Below the pieces are notes generated by a model. It was given only the letters and a program-made list of their open reading frames with translations, did no database searches and was not told the origin of the DNA. This document shows, piece by piece, positions 24,503 through 35,493 of a stretch of DNA of 64,000 nucleotides. The DNA comes from Pisolithus tinctorius (taxonomy: Eukaryota > Basidiomycota > Agaricomycetes > Boletales > Pisolithaceae): assembly GCA_024663395.1 (NCBI GenBank), contig JANFAH010000083.1:1-64000 (forward strand), read 5' to 3'. How positions within the stretch are numbered: the first letter of the stretch is position 1; each line of letters starts with the position of its first letter. The translations under genes and the position numbers were made by a program.

Positions 24503-25798
24503 TTCGCCTAGCTTACTTTCTGTACAAAATTTACTGGGAACATATGAGCACGGTCCATAATGGCTAAGTAAGACGATCCTGGAAGTACCTGCGTATCGAT
24601 CTGCTGGTACAGCAGCCGGGCCTGAGTGTCGGTGTATTCCGAGGCAATATCCGAAATTCAAACCCAGGACAACTTTAATTCCCTCACACTCATCGTCGCT
24701 TGTCAGGCTCTTACATGCCAGTCTCGTTCCCTACGTTGTAGGGCACGACGCGCTCCTTACCTTGTTCATGCAGTCACACATCGGAGTTTCATGTCGGAGG
24801 CAAAAGACATGTCAGGTTCAGTCGCGCACTCGTGCTCTGCCAACGTCTGGTGCACTTCAGTAGAGAATGGGAGTAGGTCAGGTCACGTGCATAGACTAAG
24901 TTTCCAGTAGATATCGTGTATGCTAAGTCAGCGATAAACTATGGACGACTGAAAATGCCCGCTGGCACTTAGAAGCCCTCGATGATGAAGATGACTGCGA
25001 TGAACACTACAACTATTACTCGAAAACGATATGAAAATGGCACTTGGACGTTTTCACAGGCGCCACTGCTGACTCAGCCTGCCAGCCATCATTTCCGTTT
25101 ATTTACACTTATTCAAACCTCGGAAACCGCCAAAACGAAGCCAAAACGCAGGGATATCAAAGCAAGCTGCTGTTTTCGGCCTAATTACTCGGTCAACGAA
25201 AACAAAACGAAAACGCACGAAAACGACACACGAAAACGTGCTGTGAATTCCCTGTTGGCGTCGTCTGGCTTGCCCGCTTTTGGAATCATTTTTTTTCCCC
25301 TCAATTTTGGGTCTCGCTCTTGCCTCGGGTCGTCCGACTTCCTGTCCTCGGAACGGGCATTGTGTGTGCTTCCTTCCCCTTTTGATCACTGAATTTTTTT
25401 ACTCGCGTATCTGGTGTTTGCCATCTGTCTGGAACTGGCACAAGCCTACTTTTCAAAGCTAATAGTGATGATTTCTCGTCAGTCCTCACCCCCAAGTATG
25501 ACATCAAACTCGTGTCACGTTGACCGGTGAAGACTTGCTGCGCTAACTGCTGGTGCTACTGCTGGCGGGTATTCTAAACAGACTGCTTGCATCATCGAAA
25601 TCACTGATTCGTTTGCAGTCTATCCTCCTCTTGTCATTCATACTCGTACTTCTTCATCGGGGAACGCCTGAGGCCTTTAAAGCGGGCCTCTGCCAAAGTT
25701 TGTGTTCCTGTGTTGTTATTCTCCCGCTCGCTTGAATGGTATTCATGGGTCAAGCAGCGTCTCTTGTCGATATCCAACGCTCCCGCTTGTCAACGTAG
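24503..25798. other. Gene-free stretch with CGAAAAC-rich patch
   Basis: No recognisable gene. 25,020-25,245 is rich in CGAAAAC/AAAACG words, including four CGAAAAC in about 45 bases (25,197-25,241). The 5' flank of the truncated gene at 25,799 begins here. Confidence 0.4.
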
Positions 25799-26385
25799 GT
25801 GTCAACCTCGGAGCTCTCAAGTCGTTCCTCCTCATTCTCTGCTAGGCCCATTGTGCCTCCGAACCATATAAATTTGACTGCCCCTGCAAGTCCTTTGTTC
25901 CGTCGCCCTCTGCGAGACAATCCATTTGAATCCCCTCCGTTATCGCCACCTCTGCCCTTCTATACTGCGCCGTCTGCTTCCTTGACACCTTCGCAGGCCG
26001 AAGATCCACCACTGGACTCTCCCGCCCGTTGCCCGCAATAACCATCTGGAGCCGCCAACAGGTTCGCATCCCTGCCACATACCAACCCTCTTCCTGCTCC
26101 CCTTGACACCCCTAGTAGAGCTCGAGACGAATTCCCTTGTGGAAGCCTACCCTGTGCTTGACACCACAGGCGGATTTTACGCTGGACGACGAGGGGTTCA
26201 CCACGCTTGAAAAACCTCTCCTCCCGCGGTAGATCTGCACACTACAGGTAAGCTCCCTCCTATTTCCTACCTCGTTACTGCGGCGCAAGTTCAGTCACAT
26301 CTCACGCATAGGGTATTTATTCCACATGCATTACCACCATTTCTAGCGCACGTCACTCCACTTGAAGCTGTCATTTATATTGAAT
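25799..26385 (+). pseudogene. Truncated 5' fragment, possibly a PP4 regulatory-subunit-1-like (HEAT) gene
   Basis: A Pro/Ser-rich N-terminal frame (SSRSSSFSARPIVPPNHINL...) is followed by FTLDDEGFTTLEK (about 26,170). After an intron (GTAAGC donor at about 26,249) comes RVFIPHALPPFLAHVTPLEA (26,310-26,370). The last two blocks resemble the start of the HEAT-repeat region of basidiomycete PP4 regulatory subunit 1 as I remember it. The frame then ends in an unrelated AT-rich sequence with a stop, and a one-base shift lies before RSAHYR. Only the first part of a long gene remains, so it cannot make a working scaffold subunit. The identity is tentative. Confidence 0.35.
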
Positions 26386-26708
26386 GAAATAGACACCATT
26401 TTCAATGACGAGGAGACCTTTATTTCAATGACCTTAACACTTTTTAGTAAGCCAAATGGACACTTCAGCGTCACAATATGACACTGAAGTTCCATGACAG
26501 ACACTGTGCTTCAGCTGTTCCGACACTCAGCAAAAGTGATTTACGGGTTGAATTTTAGTGATTTAACTTTTCGTAGTGAAAACGCGGTAGGGTACGAAAA
26601 ATCCACCCGTGACTGGGAAAAACATGGCAGGGATGTGCAAATCAACACGTGACGTGTCATGGAACTCCCAGGCCTGCCGTGGGCTTTGTTCTTTGGAAAA
26701 CCACTACA

Positions 26709-28568
26709 ATGCCAGCATATGTCGAGCACAAGACCCTAGTCGGTGAACATGGCGATTCCGTGAACACCGTTGCCTTTTCTCCCTGTGGGAAATATCTCGC
26801 GAGTGGTTCTTCAGACCACTCCGTCTGTATATGGAGCGTGCACAAAGGCTCTTTTCTCTTTCAGCGTTGTATTCGATAGCGCCATCAATATCCTCCATTG
26901 GCATCCCACTCGAGAAGAGACCTTGATATGCGGCTGCGAAGATGGCTCGGTGCTATCCATGAGTGATTTCAGACCCGTAAGTGACAGTAACCTCTTTCGG
27001 AGTCATCATAATCAACCAACGGTGATAAATTCCTCAGAGTGGATTTGAAAAGAAGGTTATCCGTCTGGGTGTCAAAGCTCCTGTTTTCTGTATGGACATT
27101 GACGCAAGCGCGAATCTCTGGGCAATAGGTGTCGGCAACCAAGTTAATATCACCGCTGGTGATAATCAAGGTGGGTGACTACCAAGAATCCTACGCTTCT
27201 CAGTCCAGTTAAAATCTGCAGATGAATATACTGCTGCAACTAGGTTACCTCCGCCGCCTAAAGTCGAGGCCAAATACACTGAGAATGACTCACGTATCCG
27301 ACCGCGTGCCCTTCACTTTATTCGTGGCGGCCACAAGCTTATCGTGTCCTACCTCAACCATGGTATAGTGTAAGTACCGTGCGGAGATAGTCGTTTCAGA
27401 TCATGCCGAGGCTTTCAGGGCGTGGAATATCGTTGACAAGACCATTACATGGCACGTCAAGCCCCCCTCAATTTCTCAAATGTGAGTTTTTCAGGTGCAC
27501 GGGGCGTGCACATTTGTATATCTCAATGTCACAACAGTGCGAGCTCCGCCATTCACCATGACATGAATGTCCTTGTTGTAAACACTCTGCAAGATGGTCT
27601 TTGTCTTTACAAATTAGGTAGCAAGAAGGCCATCTGGAAATGGGACCTTGAGGCAGAGTGCGATGTACAATGCCCTTCGTCAATTTCATTTCTGCATGGA
27701 GGGCGAGCTGTGGTCTCGGGTGCGATCACCGGAAATGTCCGTGTATGGAACATGGATTCGAAGGATTTGTATCAGGTTCTCCCGCATGGTGGTAAGTGCT
27801 CGAGTGAGATTACTCGGTTCAAGTGTTGACCACGCCGGTTTAGGTGACATTATGCAAGCTGTAGCGGTAGGCATAATGAGACATCCTATTTCTTGTTTGT
27901 GATGTGGTGGCCGACATCCCTACAGACTTATCAACAGGGTGCATGGAACTATATTGCAGTCGGATCTGCGTTGAAAGGGCAGGGCACCTATATTAAAATT
28001 TGGAAGGCAGACATCGGTTCGTACCTTCCTGACTCACGTTGGATGTAATTAATCTGGACTTCACAGCCTTTTCTTCGGATGTCGATTTCCTTGAAGAATT
28101 CTGGCATCGGTTGATGGTTCGTTATGTTTTCTTACCGTTGTAAGTTGTGTTTGGGTTCACTCGACTTACTGTTTTGGAGGTCGTACTGTTTCTCTATGGA
28201 TTTGAGTGATTATGGGCGCGTAGCGTTAGCAGTAGTGTTCACCATACTATGGGCCGCCGCCGCTTTTGCCGCCGTACGGTTAATGTGGCTGCATATCCCG
28301 TGGGGAGAGATTTGTGAGGGCATCATCAATTTTGTACGCGTGGTTGATTCCCATTCACACAAACCCAAACACTAACACTATTTAGGTACGAAATGTGGCA
28401 TATATAGTGCTGTCGCTTGGGTTATGGTTGGCATCAGAGGGATGCCTCGTCCTTCTTACAGCGAGAAGTTTTATTCGTGATGTAGCTGTGGCGATGGTGG
28501 ATTGGCTGCGGTCAGCAGTTCGCTCCTTCCTTGATCTACCTCCACCAGTCCATCATTTGCAGGAGTAA
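26709..28568 (+). CDS. WD40-repeat protein with two C-terminal membrane helices; one-base frame error in exon 1
   Basis: Ten exons with matching phases: 26,709-26,976; 27,038-27,170; 27,222-27,369; 27,419-27,481; 27,538-27,791; 27,844-27,866; 27,926-28,016; 28,067-28,139; 28,180-28,333; 28,386-28,568. WD40 blades are visible (GEHGDSVNTVAFSPCGKYLA, SSDHSVCIWSV, GCEDGSVLSM, GAITGNVRVWN). Two hydrophobic helices close the protein (VALAVVFTILWAAAAFAAV; VAYIVLSLGLWLA). Exon 1 is one base too long: after HKGSFLF near 26,865 the frame must shift to read VVFDSAINILHWHP. This is either a recent mutation or a sequence error. It is a member of the same family as the gene at 43,157-44,532. Role unknown; probably a membrane-anchored beta-propeller for protein interaction. 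Confidence 0.8.
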
Positions 28569-28703
28569 CGGTCTCATAGTTCCCAAAATCTACCATTCTG
28601 TCCATCACGCATCATATTAAAAATCGTACGATCTGTAATTTGGTATCAACTCTTGCTATTACTCTGGTTGCACGACTAGACATCCTCGTGACTCATCATA
28701 CTA

Positions 28704-28903
28704 GCCTATTAGATGCGCTTCTGCAGCATCCTACCCACTCTCCTGGACCTGGACCTCATGGTTTTGATTGCCGTACCCTTTTACCATGTCTGCGCTCAGT
28801 TGTTCTGACAGTTGACGCGAGTTTTGTGGGGTCACTTAACCGTTATACGGTAGCGTTGTTCGATACTTACCCAGCGGTAGAAGTTGTGCTTGACCACTGT
28901 TGA
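28704..28903 (+). pseudogene. 3' fragment of the F-box/LRR gene in IR2
   Basis: Continues the frame LLDALLQHPTHSPGPGPHGF to a C-terminus DTYPAVEVVLDHC and a stop at 28,901-28,903. It has no 5' part of the gene, so it is a duplicated tail. It lacks the extra base of the parental copy near 19,064 and thus shows what the original C-terminus looked like. Confidence 0.75.
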
Positions 28904-29329
28904 TAATACACCCGCCCCCCGGGCAGTCCACAACGCGGTGATTTTTTCTCGTGCTTATCAGTTCACAGTAAATATTTATAGTGTTTGTCTCATAATACGT
29001 CGACGAAGTAAGCATGAAGAAGAAGAAAAGTAAATAACATTCGCTCTGCGACAGCCACGATTTTTGTGGATTTCGTTGCATGTAGTGTATCGAATCCCTT
29101 GGTCGTCGTATTTAACCAAAGCCTCTAGCGTCGAACGTTCAAGAGCTTGGGAAAACTGAATTGTGAGGGTAGCCTGGACCCGCTGAGAAAGAAGCTGCGT
29201 ACGCCTACATGTTCCGTGACACGGCGGCCAGCTCGATACCGTAATGTAGTCTGTTCCTACTCGGTCAACTAGGCCAACCGGCGATGGGCGGCGCCACAAG
29301 AAGTCAGAAGGTGTGCAGCTAGATGAGAT

Positions 29330-29767
29330 TTAACTGACAGACCAGAGCTGGTATGAAAGCGGCGAGGTATACCAAACCAACTTGACTGGAATCAAGGCCC
29401 CATATATCAGCTTGTAAGTGTAACGAAGGTTTCCGCACAAGGGCGGCTTCGGAATCTTGTGGCATCCCGGCCAGCGACCGACGGCCTGAAATTCGGGTGT
29501 GATGAGTCCCGGTTCCAAAACATTTGTTTGGTCAGATATCGCTGTCGTCACCGTCGGGACAAAGTCGACGCCCCACCCGATAGCTTCATGTCTTTCGATC
29601 ACGAGAAGACGGGCAGGGAGATTCAATGCCACACATATTGATCTGAAAATGGACGGTTCGTGGAAGCCAAAACGGGAGTAAAGTGCATGGGTTCGCGAGG
29701 ACCTACTGTCTTTCATTCCGTCCCGGACATCCCCAGAACCGCTGGGCCAATCGACAGTAATCGCCAT
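29330..29767 (-). CDS. Hypothetical 145-aa ORF in IR2 (copy 2)
   Basis: Identical product to the ORF at 18,133-18,570 as far as I can compare. No recognised domain. It is a duplicate through IR2 and may be non-coding. Confidence 0.25.
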   Translation of the reverse strand: MAITVDWPSGSGDVRDGMKDSRSSRTHALYSRFGFHEPSIFRSICVALNLPARLLVIERHEAIGWGVDFVPTVTTAISDQTNVLEPGLITPEFQAVGRWPGCHKIPKPPLCGNLRYTYKLIYGALIPVKLVWYTSPLSYQLWSVS

Positions 29768-30337
29768 TGGCTTGTCAGAGGAACATCGCTATTATGTAAG
29801 CCTAATCTCTAAAGCGCACAGGGCAGACGAGCCTGGAAGAAGACGACGACGACGCACGACATGAAAGCCCTGCTCGAGTATGAAAGCCATGGTCAGCGGG
29901 GCTGCTGCAGCGATATGAAAGATCCTGGACCTGGACCTATGGTTGATCGTTTTCTTGAAAACGATATGCGATTTCGCCCGGACGAACGATTCCGAAACTG
30001 ACGCCTTTGTGTTCGAGCGAAGACATGATGACTCATCAGCAAATTCACGCCACTCGGGTGTCGCTAGTCGAAGCTGGCACTATTAGGTAGGAGGCTCTTA
30101 TCATGTCCTCAAACTCCGCCAACGATTTTCAGCAGAAAGGTATTGATGGATAGCAAACTCCCTTCAGCTGCCAAGCGCCTCTTTGGCACCACTCGTGTCT
30201 ACAATCTATCCACCATACCACAACCCCATGTTGGGACTCGAAAGTGTCCACATCGAAGTTGGAGGCGAAGCGACGATCACTAGAATTTGGAGAGTCATAG
30301 CATGTCACAAGTTCGAAGCAGCGCGTTTGCACTCACT

Positions 30338-31288
30338 GAGCTCGAGAGCTCATGTTTTTTATCCGTAGAGCACAGGCTTGCACCGCCAACCAGCTTCGGT
30401 GCCAGTGTCGCCATCAAGAACCCGTGTTACCCAACTGGGCTCCGCTCTGGAGTCATCGGCACGATGGCATCTTGCCTAGCCGAAGTTCACCTGCACGAAG
30501 ACTCTTTCTCTGCAATGAACACAGGTGAGCACGTGAGTATACTTCGTATAAATGGACCCCACCCTCACCACTCCTCTCCGTCTCTACTACACAATGTCTC
30601 CCATCACTCGCGGTATGGCTCGCAAGGGCATCAGGCGCTACGCACCGTATAACCTGCGTTCTCGTGGTCCTAACCAAACTTTCTTAGACCTGTCCAGTCT
30701 GCCGTCTACGCCCAGAACTCCAGTTCATCTGCCCAACGTCGCCAGTACTCGTGCTGGTGTCCCCGCCCTTCCGCCCCCCATTCGTGCTGCAGAGGGCAAC
30801 CCCCTTGCAAATGCTGTGAGGAAACAATGAGAAACCTTCGAGATGTTTGCTGACCACTGACCACTGATTATAGAATGAGTTCATCTGTCCCGATGTTCGA
30901 AAGGCCATACAAGGTGGCGTACGGCCGGTGTGCTACATCTATAGTTGCCTTTGTGCCTTCGCGGCTGAATCCTGTTGTAGGAGGTCGTTGGTTACGGGAT
31001 CAAGCTTAGATTTGTTCGTGATTGCCTTGAACTGGCGAAAGCCGTGGACGAAGAGAAAAAGATCATGTGAGCATCGCCACGCATCATTGTGATCTCCTAC
31101 TGATGATACTGATAGGCTTCGGGCTCTGGAGGCTGGCGAGATTATCTCGCTGGAGAGACTCGTACGTATTTTCTCTTCAGTTGTTGTGACTTATGGCCAT
31201 GATCGTGATGAAGGACATGTTTGGGCAAGGCACTGTCAACTATGTTGAGGCATGCATGGAGATGTTATGGCTGACGAGATACGTAAGT
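30338..31288 (+). repeat. Third copy of the IR1 segment 4329-5294
   Basis: Direct-orientation copy, somewhat more diverged than the two IR1 copies (for example GAGCTCGAGAGCTC against GAGCTCTAGAGCTC, and a small deletion near 31,263). It lies 190 bp after the right arm of IR2. The last matching bases are ACGTAAGT. No target-site duplication was found. Confidence 0.9.
30552..30830 (+). CDS. Repeat-borne 92-aa ORF, 'YNLRSRG' protein (copy 3)
   Basis: Same frame and length as 4543-4821 with a few substitutions (for example Leu to Pro near residue 8 and Arg to His in TPVRLPN). Retention of an open frame in this more diverged copy is weak support that it is, or recently was, coding. Confidence 0.45.
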   Translation: MDPTLTTPLRLYYTMSPITRGMARKGIRRYAPYNLRSRGPNQTFLDLSSLPSTPRTPVHLPNVASTRAGVPALPPPIRAAEGNPLANAVRKQ

Positions 31289-31793
31289 CATGATTAATAT
31301 TGTTAGCAACCACTCTGGAACAGATCACATCAGACGCATGCCCAGCTCTTTTCCCCCCTGCTGTGGAACAAAGCGGTAAGTAGTAGGTGCACTGACGAAG
31401 GTGCAATCCTTTGGCGACGCATGGAATATGCACCATTCTCTCACCGGCGGCGTTGTGGTGTCGGACTGCGTTCGTGGGCCCGCCCCCCTCGTTTCAGGGT
31501 GATATCAATGTACTGCACTTGTTCTCCACTAACCCCCATCCAGAATTGCCCCTTCGTCGCCTTCCTGCTTGCCTACCACTTCTTCGTTGTTGCATTTCTC
31601 CTTTATCTGCATCAAGTTCTTCCATCCATCCACGGTTGGTGGACAAAGATTTCATTCCTTTATATACGACGACAGAGATCCGCTCTGACCAACGAAGTGT
31701 TGAAGCTACAGGGAAATGGGATGTATATAAGATCTACAAGGCTGTTGAAGCCTCAAAGGCGAAGAAACCACGATTCAGTTCCTGCTCCATTGC
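31289..31793. other. Gene-free stretch
   Basis: No recognisable gene; the forward ORFs overlapping its end are antisense to the gene at 31,794-32,243. Confidence 0.4.
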
Positions 31794-32243
31794 CTAGTCC
31801 TCCCTCTTCCGCTTTCCAAGCACCTTCTTGGACACAGCCTGTTCGGCAAGGAAACGGTCCAGCGCGTAGACGGCGGCCTGAAGGCTATTGCGGAAAGTTA
31901 GAATGGAATGGAAGTCGACGCCCGGGTTAGGCGCAACGGTCTCGGTGACGGGAACGTTGTCGGCTGGGATATCAGGAGGGGGATGAGCGTCGAGGGAGAG
32001 TAAAGCAGGGTCGATGGTGGAGGGCATGGCGACGGCAGCAGGAGCAGCCCATTCGGGGGGTGAGCCGTTGGGAGAAAAGTTCTAGGGGCAAGTCAATATC
32101 GACGGACTAGTACGCAAGCGGAATGGCAGACATACCACCAAGTTATACAAATCCCTGAGCACGTCTGTCACTGCCTCAGCGGTCTCGGGCACGTCAATGG
32201 GAGTCGAAGCGCCGTCGGGAGTTTTGAATGCGTTGGGGGACAT
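31794..32243 (-). CDS. Small two-exon hypothetical protein, 131 aa, intact
   Basis: Exon 1 is 32,243-32,136 (ATG; MSPNAFKTPDGASTPIDVPE..., 36 codons) and exon 2 is 32,081-31,794, with a 54-bp intron (GTATGT..CTAG) in phase 0. The middle is Pro/Ala-rich. The C-terminal third reads as a helix (FRNSLQAAVYALDRFLAEQ) followed by a basic tail KKVLGKRKRED, possibly a nuclear localisation signal. No family recognised. Both exons are open and the splice junction restores a continuous product, so I regard it as a real gene in an otherwise decayed neighbourhood. Upstream in-frame sequence could extend it, but the ATG at 32,243 is the simplest start. Confidence 0.65.
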
Positions 32244-34017
32244 GGGTGGGGCAGGGAAGGGGTAGAATTGAAGTCGCTGAGCGTAGAAGAGGAGAGTTCG
32301 TGTTGAAGTCGCCGAGCGTGGAGGGGGAATCGACAGTTGCGCCACACGAGACCAACAGTCGACTGTCAGCGAGGGGAATTCGTGAATGAGGCACAAGGTG
32401 AATTTCGTACGACGCGGGAACAGAAGCTACTAATTGAATGAGGTGCTGGACAAACGGAGACCGTGAGGATGCAGGAGCGCTGAACATATTCGAGGTGGAT
32501 ACGCTACTGACAACAGTTTACTGGTATACGATAAGGCGTCAGGAAACAAAATGAGCGTTGGCGATGCTTCGCATCCGCGGATACAACAAACGCATCGCTG
32601 GCCAGTCGAGGTCGCGATGGCACGCGTTCGAGTCAGACGAGTATTGGGAAGTTGGGCATACCGTTTCACCGTTGTACCCGATCCATCACGCACTTACCTG
32701 GTCACTTTTTTTCCTTGACGTCAGATCTTTGTACAGAACGCAACATCTGGTTTTGTTTTCCTTCACGTTCGCGTGCGTGGATATAAAACTCACAATACAC
32801 GTTGTGAGCAAGACGAGGTCTGTACTCGACCGGCTCTTTGCAACTTTCTATTCTGCCCACGGTTCGACCCTCTATACATGCTTTTGTCCAAAGGGACACC
32901 CCGTCATCTTCCCATTCTCAGGTACCCTACAATGCCGGTAATCAGTCTTCTCCAGCAGGCAATTCATATAAACCATACATCATACTTTACATTTCAATCC
33001 ACATTTCGTCCTCATCCCGAGGTATTTATTGTTTGTGCACATTTGGAACCTTGGTCAACACACGAATATAGTCCATTCTTGAGCTTGATATTTTGTTGAA
33101 GTTGTAATGTGAAGATGAAATTGGAAGTTCGCACCCATCTTCGAAGCACTACCAAACTTAAAGCTAACATTGACATTCTGACGCTGTCGATACATGTGCA
33201 TAAACTTGAAGTATCAGCAAACATTGAGGCATTCACAAAACTTCAAGTTTTGCCTTTGAAGAATTGTCAAATTAATTTTCAAGTACAGTCTTTACATTTT
33301 CTACTACATTAAAACTTTGCTTAACTCTCCAAAATTCGTTGTGTGACTGTCCCAGTCAACCCGAAGGCAGCTCGACTACACAAGAACCCATGGTCATGAG
33401 AGGGGAGGCGAGACAACGACACATCGACAGACAACGGCCGCTCAGAATGCCACGAAATGCCAGGTGATGGCAGAGGGGAATGCAACGAGCACGGCGCAAA
33501 ACGAACAGAGGAAATCCACACTCCTTGTCCTGAGATATCTGCAAAACCGTCTAAAGGTGTCCTCATCACCAAAAAAAAAAGAATATCACCACAAGTTCTG
33601 CAGCGACGACGACGGAAAGAGTACCATTCAGAAGATCTAGAATAGGAGCACCAAGCTCCCGAAAAGTGAGAAGTCGGGCCCAGGAATGGGTGAGATGTCA
33701 CATACATGATGTTGTTGACGGGAAAGGGGGGACCATCGATCGAAGACGAGTTCCCTAACCGGCACGGAGACAGGCATATCTCTGCAACGGTGGTAGCAAG
33801 TGCGATGTACAATCCACCATCGGAAAGCCTTCGATGAGTAGTGCACAATCCAAAGAACGCGAGAGGAACAACCGTGAAACGCATGAGACATGCGAGATAA
33901 CGTCCTGGGGGAAGGAGTGAGGTGACCCTCGAACGGCAATGGCTGGGGTGACTGACACGAAACTCTGGGATGCAGTAGAGGACTCCAGGGAAATCAGGGA
34001 GAAAGAGAAAACCCACC
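32244..34017. other. No recognisable gene
   Basis: Short ORFs only. 33,100-33,300 is AT-richer with several AACTTGAAGT/ACTTCAAGTTT words; similar words recur at 50,240-50,500. 33,360-33,990 has purine-rich sequence similar in composition to the repeats that follow. Confidence 0.35.
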
Positions 34018-34240
34018 GATTGGATCACCCAATCCTGAGTTATACGCCAAACCATCTTGAAACCCTGCAAACAGAAAAATGGGAGTATCTTGACAACGAG
34101 CGCACGGAATTGGATGAACAAGGGCTCCCCAAAAATGGGTCAGTGAGAGGGATTTGTGGCTCAGAAAGCGAGAGAAGGGGCGCGGAGATGTGTGAGGTAC
34201 GACAAGAGGACCTCAAGGGTGGGCCTTGCCACAAAAATGC
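34018..34240 (+). repeat. Diverged short repeat family, unit 1 (+)
   Basis: Contains ATCC(A)ATCCTGAG.TATAC, then A.TATCT.GACAACG..CGCACGGAATT.GATGAA, then CTCAAGGGTGGGCCTTGCCACAAA. Same order of blocks as units at 34,499, 34,965 (minus) and 35,296 (minus). Confidence 0.6.
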
Positions 34241-34498
34241 GAATATCTCTGTAACATATGCACCAATCAGAATGATCCAGGCATCACCAAGGAGTCGTCA
34301 TCGAGCAGTACGATCCTGAAAAGAGGCGAGAGACGCGTCGGAGAAACGAGCGAGATACGGCCCCAAGATGATGGGGGTAACTCCGGGCAAGCGAACAAGC
34401 GGGTGACAACCTCAGGATAACGGCTAGGGTGATCAACACGAGCCTCAAGAAGGCGGTAGGGTACTCGCAGATAAACGCGGAGAAAAAGGAATCACCAC

Positions 34499-34710
34499 GA
34501 TTGGACCATCCGATCCTGAGCTACACACGAAAATGTTTCACTGCCCTCCAAACACGAAAATGGTGATATCTCAACAACGGCTGCACGGAATTAGACGAAA
34601 GAGGTCTCCCCAGAGAGATCTCGGCGAGGGGAACGAGCATTCCGAAAAGCGATAGGAAAGGCGCAGAACTGCGTGATCTACGACTCCAGGATCTCGATGG
34701 TGTGCCTTTC
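34499..34710 (+). repeat. Diverged short repeat family, unit 2 (+)
   Basis: Starts GATTGGACCATCCGATCCTG (about 34,499), continues with GGTGATATCTCAACAACGG and TGCACGGAATTAGACGAAAG, and ends near CTCCAGGATCTCGATGG. Clearly related to unit 1 but with many substitutions. Confidence 0.6.
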
Positions 34711-34964
34711 GCGCAGAGCTGTCCCAGCTCAACCGCCCCCAATATATCACGTGACATGCCGGCGGTATTCCAAATTAGGAATGTCGGGGGAAGCGTTAGG
34801 TGTAGACGAGGCAGTAAAAAAAATACCAGTGATGCACTCCATATGTGTGCCATAAATATAATAGATGTAAGTCGTGCTGCGTCTCTCGCTTTTTTGCAGG
34901 ATGGCGATAGCTTCCTGTTGATCATAGGATCTTCCTGACAGGCCAAGCAGTTCCAGAGTTATTT

Positions 34965-35190
34965 GCATATTTGTGGGAAGGCCCACCCTTGAGGTCTCGT
35001 CGTCGTATCTCGCGTGTTGCTATGCCGTTTCTCTCGCCTTTCGGGTCGTTTGTTTCCCTCACTCAGCCCTCGCTGGGGACGCCTCATTCATCCAATTCCG
35101 TGTGGTTGTTATAGAGATATGACCGTTTTCGTGTTAGGAGTGCTGTGCGATGCTTATGTGCATGCCTCGTGACTGAATGGTCAGCTTAGT
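34965..35190 (-). repeat. Diverged short repeat family, unit 3 (-)
   Basis: On the minus strand it reads ACACGAAAACGGTCATATCT, CACACGGAATTGGATGAATG and GACCTCAAGGGTGGGCCTTC, matching units 1 and 2 in order. Confidence 0.6.
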
Positions 35191-35295
35191 GCGGTTCCCT
35201 TTTCTCTGCACTCTTATAGGTGTTTCCTACCATCTCCCAGTGTTTTGTGTTGATCCCCCCAGCCGTTGTTGTTCAGGCGACTCTCCTCTCCCCAC

Positions 35296-35493
35296 CTTTG
35301 AGGACTTGAGATCATATCTCACGCGTTTCTCCGCCGCTCCTCTCGGTTTTTGGGCAGTTTGTTCCCTTCGCTTAACCCTTCCTTGGGATACCTTTTTCAT
35401 CCGGTTCCGCGCAGTCATTGTCGAGATATGCCTGTTTTTGTATTCAGAGGGTGGTGAGCCACTTTGGGTATAGCTCTGGATTGGGTGGTCGAA
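35296..35493 (-). repeat. Diverged short repeat family, unit 4 (-)
   Basis: On the minus strand it reads GACCACCCAATCCAGAGCTA, AGGCATATCTCGACAATGAC, GCGCGGAACCGGATGAAAAA, then AGATATGATCTCAAGTCCTC. The four units are arranged + + - -. Confidence 0.6.

Larger units (their letters stand above)
28704..30148. repeat. Right arm of inverted repeat IR2
   Basis: Mirror of 17,750-19,198. It begins within F-box coding sequence (GCCTATTAGATGCGC) and ends at GGTATTGATG. The 9.5 kb between the arms (19,199-28,703) could be flipped by recombination between them. Confidence 0.95.

Noticed and set aside
24982..25392. 136-codon ORF
   Set aside because: Low-complexity Lys/Thr/Arg-rich product from a CGAAAAC-rich patch, no domain, overlapping ORF on the other strand.
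31421..31930. Forward ORFs of about 130-170 codons
   Set aside because: Partly antisense to the well-supported two-exon gene at 31,794-32,243 and with no recognisable motif.
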